Below, piece by piece: positions 18,776 to 20,262 of a stretch of DNA of 20,262 nucleotides (position 1 is its first letter; every line of letters starts with the position of its first letter). The translations under genes and the position numbers were made by a program. The notes below the pieces were generated by a model that was not told the origin of the DNA, did no database searches, and saw nothing but the letters and a program-made list of their open reading frames with translations. This stretch comes from JAKQHY01 sp034429475. GTDB lineage: Bacteria; Chloroflexota; Anaerolineae; B4-G1; SLSP01. Location: the NCBI GenBank assembly GCA_034429475.1, contig DAOUGD010000334.1:1-20262 (forward strand), read 5' to 3'.

Positions 18776-19417
18776 CGAAAGCGACGGCAGCAGCAGTTCG
18801 TCGCCATAGGGACGGAGGTAGTGCAGTTCCGGGATTTCGTCGGGGGCGGCGGTGTGGTAGGTGAGGGTGACGATGGAGCCGGGGGCCGGGTAGTCGTCGG
18901 TCACGCCGAAGCGGTCCAGGGTGTGCTTGAGGTTGGGGCGCTGCGGCTCGCCCAGCACGCGGAGCAGGGCGAAGGCGATCACATCGCCGTGGCTCACCGC
19001 GGCAACGTGTTGCCCGGCATAATCTCTGCGCATCTCCGTGATGAAGCGTTCGGCGCGGGCGGCGATGTCTTCCGGCTGCTCGTAGCCGGCGGGCATCCCT
19101 GTGTACATATCCCAGTTGAGCGCGGCGCCTTCGGCGGCGGGATGGCCTTCCAGGTAGATGTGGATTTCGTCAATCAGGGCGCTAGTCTGGCAGGTGAGAG
19201 ACGGATGAGCGGCCAGAATGATCTGCGCGGTTTGCACGGCGCGCTCGCGGGGGCTGGTGAAGAGGGCGGACAGCGAGACGTCGCGTAGCGCTTCCGCCGC
19301 CCGCTGCGCCTGGAGACGGCCGGCGTCGCTTAAGGAAAAGCCGGGCAGCCGTCCATAGATGATATTTTGAGGATTATTGACGTGGCCGTGGCGGATGAAT
19401 GAGATTTGGGTGGGCAT
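18773..19417 (-). CDS. Histidine phosphatase family protein (phosphoglycerate mutase-like)
   Basis: This 214-residue cytosolic protein has the branch-1 histidine phosphatase core: ISFIRHGHVNN (5-15, phosphohistidine H10 in RHG), LSDAGRLQAQRAAEAL, the second arginine motif LFTSPRERAVQTAQII (52-67), E84 in LIDEIHI and the second histidine in VAAVSHGDVIAFALL (138-152, H143). It would hydrolyse or transfer a phosphate through a phosphohistidine intermediate; the substrate cannot be named. The ATG at 19415-19417 has GGAGGT three bases upstream; an upstream start at 19483 would begin in the hairpin element. It follows the UbiA gene by 50 bp in the same direction. Confidence 0.88.
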   Translation of the reverse strand: MPTQISFIRHGHVNNPQNIIYGRLPGFSLSDAGRLQAQRAAEALRDVSLSALFTSPRERAVQTAQIILAAHPSLTCQTSALIDEIHIYLEGHPAAEGAALNWDMYTGMPAGYEQPEDIAARAERFITEMRRDYAGQHVAAVSHGDVIAFALLRVLGEPQRPNLKHTLDRFGVTDDYPAPGSIVTLTYHTAAPDEIPELHYLRPYGDELLLPSLS

Positions 19418-19432
19418 AGCACCTCCAATGAG

Positions 19433-19493
19433 AGCAAGATTTACGGAATGGGAGGATTGGGAATCCGTTACAATCCGTTCCATCCGTTGAGAA
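19433..19493 (-). repeat. 5'-leader hairpin element, copy 4 (upstream of histidine phosphatase gene)
   Basis: On the minus strand: CTCAACGGATGGAACGGATT, GTAACGGATTCCCAATCC, CATTCCGTAAATCTTG and then CTCTCATT before the Shine-Dalgarno GGAGGT. It also covers the last codons and stop of the UbiA gene, so here the element is both the 3' end of one gene and the leader of the next. Confidence 0.82.
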
Positions 19494-20262
19494 AAAGGGC
19501 GATCAGGACGCCGGTCAACAAGACAATGCTGATGACGCTGTTGACGTTGAAGAAGGCGACGTTGATGCGGGTGAGGTCGTCAGGGCGCACGAGGCGATGC
19601 TCGTAGACGAGCAATCCGGCGACGACGAGCAAGCCAATCCAGTACGGCCATCCCAGGCGCAGGGCCGCGCCCAAGACGAGCAGCAGGAGCACGGTGAGCG
19701 CGTGGCTGAAAGCGGAGAGGCGCAGGGCAGCGGGAACGCCGAAGCGGGCGGGGATGGCGTGCAGGCCGGCGGCGCGGTCGAAGTCCACGTCCTGGCAGGC
19801 ATAGATGAGGTCGAAGCCGCCGATCCAGCAAGTGACGGCGCCCAGCAGGAGCCATGCGGGCGCGTCGGCGGCGGTGAAGAGCGAAGCACGCACGGCGACC
19901 CACGCGCCCATCGGCGCCAGGCCGTCGGTGAAGCCGAGGATGAAGTGGGACAACCAGGTGAAGCGTTTGGTGAAGGCGTAGCCGATCAGGAAGAGCAGCG
20001 CGCCCGGCAGCAGGATAAGCGGAAGCGGGCCAAGCTGCCAGGCCGCCAGCGCCAGCACGAGGCCGGCGATCACCGTTCCGACCCAGGCTGTCTCCAACGT
20101 GATGCGCCCCGTGACAAGCGGGCGCTGCGCCGTGCGCGGATTCTGCGCGTCGAGGACGCGGTCGGCCAGGCGGTTGACGCCCATCGCTAACGTCCGCGCG
20201 GCGGCCATCGCCACGGTGATCCAAAAGGCTTGCGCCCACGTCGGCCAGGGGCGGGCGGGGTG
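19468..20262 (-). CDS. UbiA family prenyltransferase, 5' end outside window
   Basis: The frame is open to the window edge, so the visible 264 residues lack the N-terminus. UbiA enzymes are integral membrane proteins that attach a polyprenyl chain to an aromatic acceptor in quinone synthesis. The first aspartate-rich motif NRLADRVLDAQNPRTAQRPL is close to the 4-hydroxybenzoate/MqnP-like branch, and the second, DLIYACQDVDFDRAAGLHAI, carries the D..D pattern for the diphosphate-Mg site. Several hydrophobic membrane helices follow (for example VIAGLVLALAAWQL, LILLPGALLFLIGY, LTVLLLLVLGAAL, SIVLLTGVLIALF). The likely role is menaquinone synthesis, as expected in this group, but the acceptor is inferred. 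The C-terminus, NGWNGL, and the stop are encoded by a hairpin element, which suggests the original end was altered slightly. The gene may head the minus-strand run that ends with the GH106-like gene. Confidence 0.88.
   Translation of the reverse strand, partial: HPARPWPTWAQAFWITVAMAAARTLAMGVNRLADRVLDAQNPRTAQRPLVTGRITLETAWVGTVIAGLVLALAAWQLGPLPLILLPGALLFLIGYAFTKRFTWLSHFILGFTDGLAPMGAWVAVRASLFTAADAPAWLLLGAVTCWIGGFDLIYACQDVDFDRAAGLHAIPARFGVPAALRLSAFSHALTVLLLLVLGAALRLGWPYWIGLLVVAGLLVYEHRLVRPDDLTRINVAFFNVNSVISIVLLTGVLIALFLNGWNGL

Overview
The window is GC-rich bacterial DNA with genes almost entirely on the minus strand. It probably comes from a member of the Chloroflexota (Anaerolineae-like). That assignment is an inference from the gene mix (CHAT-STAND protein, FGGY xylulokinase, GH106-like hydrolase, DegV, UbiA, the HNH family found in this phylum) and from the abundance of short tandem and hairpin repeats; there is no rRNA or other marker to prove it.

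Layout. (1) 1-1131: 3'-truncated IS4-type DDE transposase on the minus strand, followed by a hairpin repeat at 1248-1297. (2) 1305-5698: two overlapping minus-strand genes for nucleotide-sugar synthesis. Transcribed first is a divergent GalU-like nucleotidyltransferase, then a 1137-residue fusion of a fucokinase-type GHMP kinase with a UDPGP-type pyrophosphorylase. Both carry heptanucleotide tandem repeats in frame inside the coding sequence. (3) 5834-9331: a 1165-residue protein with an N-terminal CHAT caspase-like protease, a NACHT-like NTPase and a C-terminal helical repeat region, which is the architecture of an antiphage or cell-death STAND sensor. (4) 9464-11053: a Dam-like adenine methylase and an HNH nuclease, separated by a textbook intrinsic terminator. 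(5) 11282-13841: xylulokinase (minus) and a DegV protein (plus), divergent from a shared 205-bp region. (6) 13913-20262: a run of six minus-strand genes. In transcription order they are a UbiA prenyltransferase (5' end outside the window), a histidine phosphatase, a lipoprotein ABC substrate-binding protein, an unrecognised conserved-looking protein, an ABC ATPase of the NitT/TauT type, and a GH106-like glycoside hydrolase. No permease gene is present for the transporter.

The most unusual theme is the repeats. One class is chains of 7-nt tandem repeats, at seven or more places. Another is an approximately 60-bp hairpin element, of which four copies sit in the same orientation directly upstream of the Shine-Dalgarno sequence of four unrelated genes. 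Repeats also supply coding sequence: linkers in two enzymes, the n-region of a lipoprotein signal peptide, and the C-termini of the methylase and the UbiA protein. No tRNA, rRNA or CRISPR array was seen, and no gene-free stretch exceeds 300 bp.
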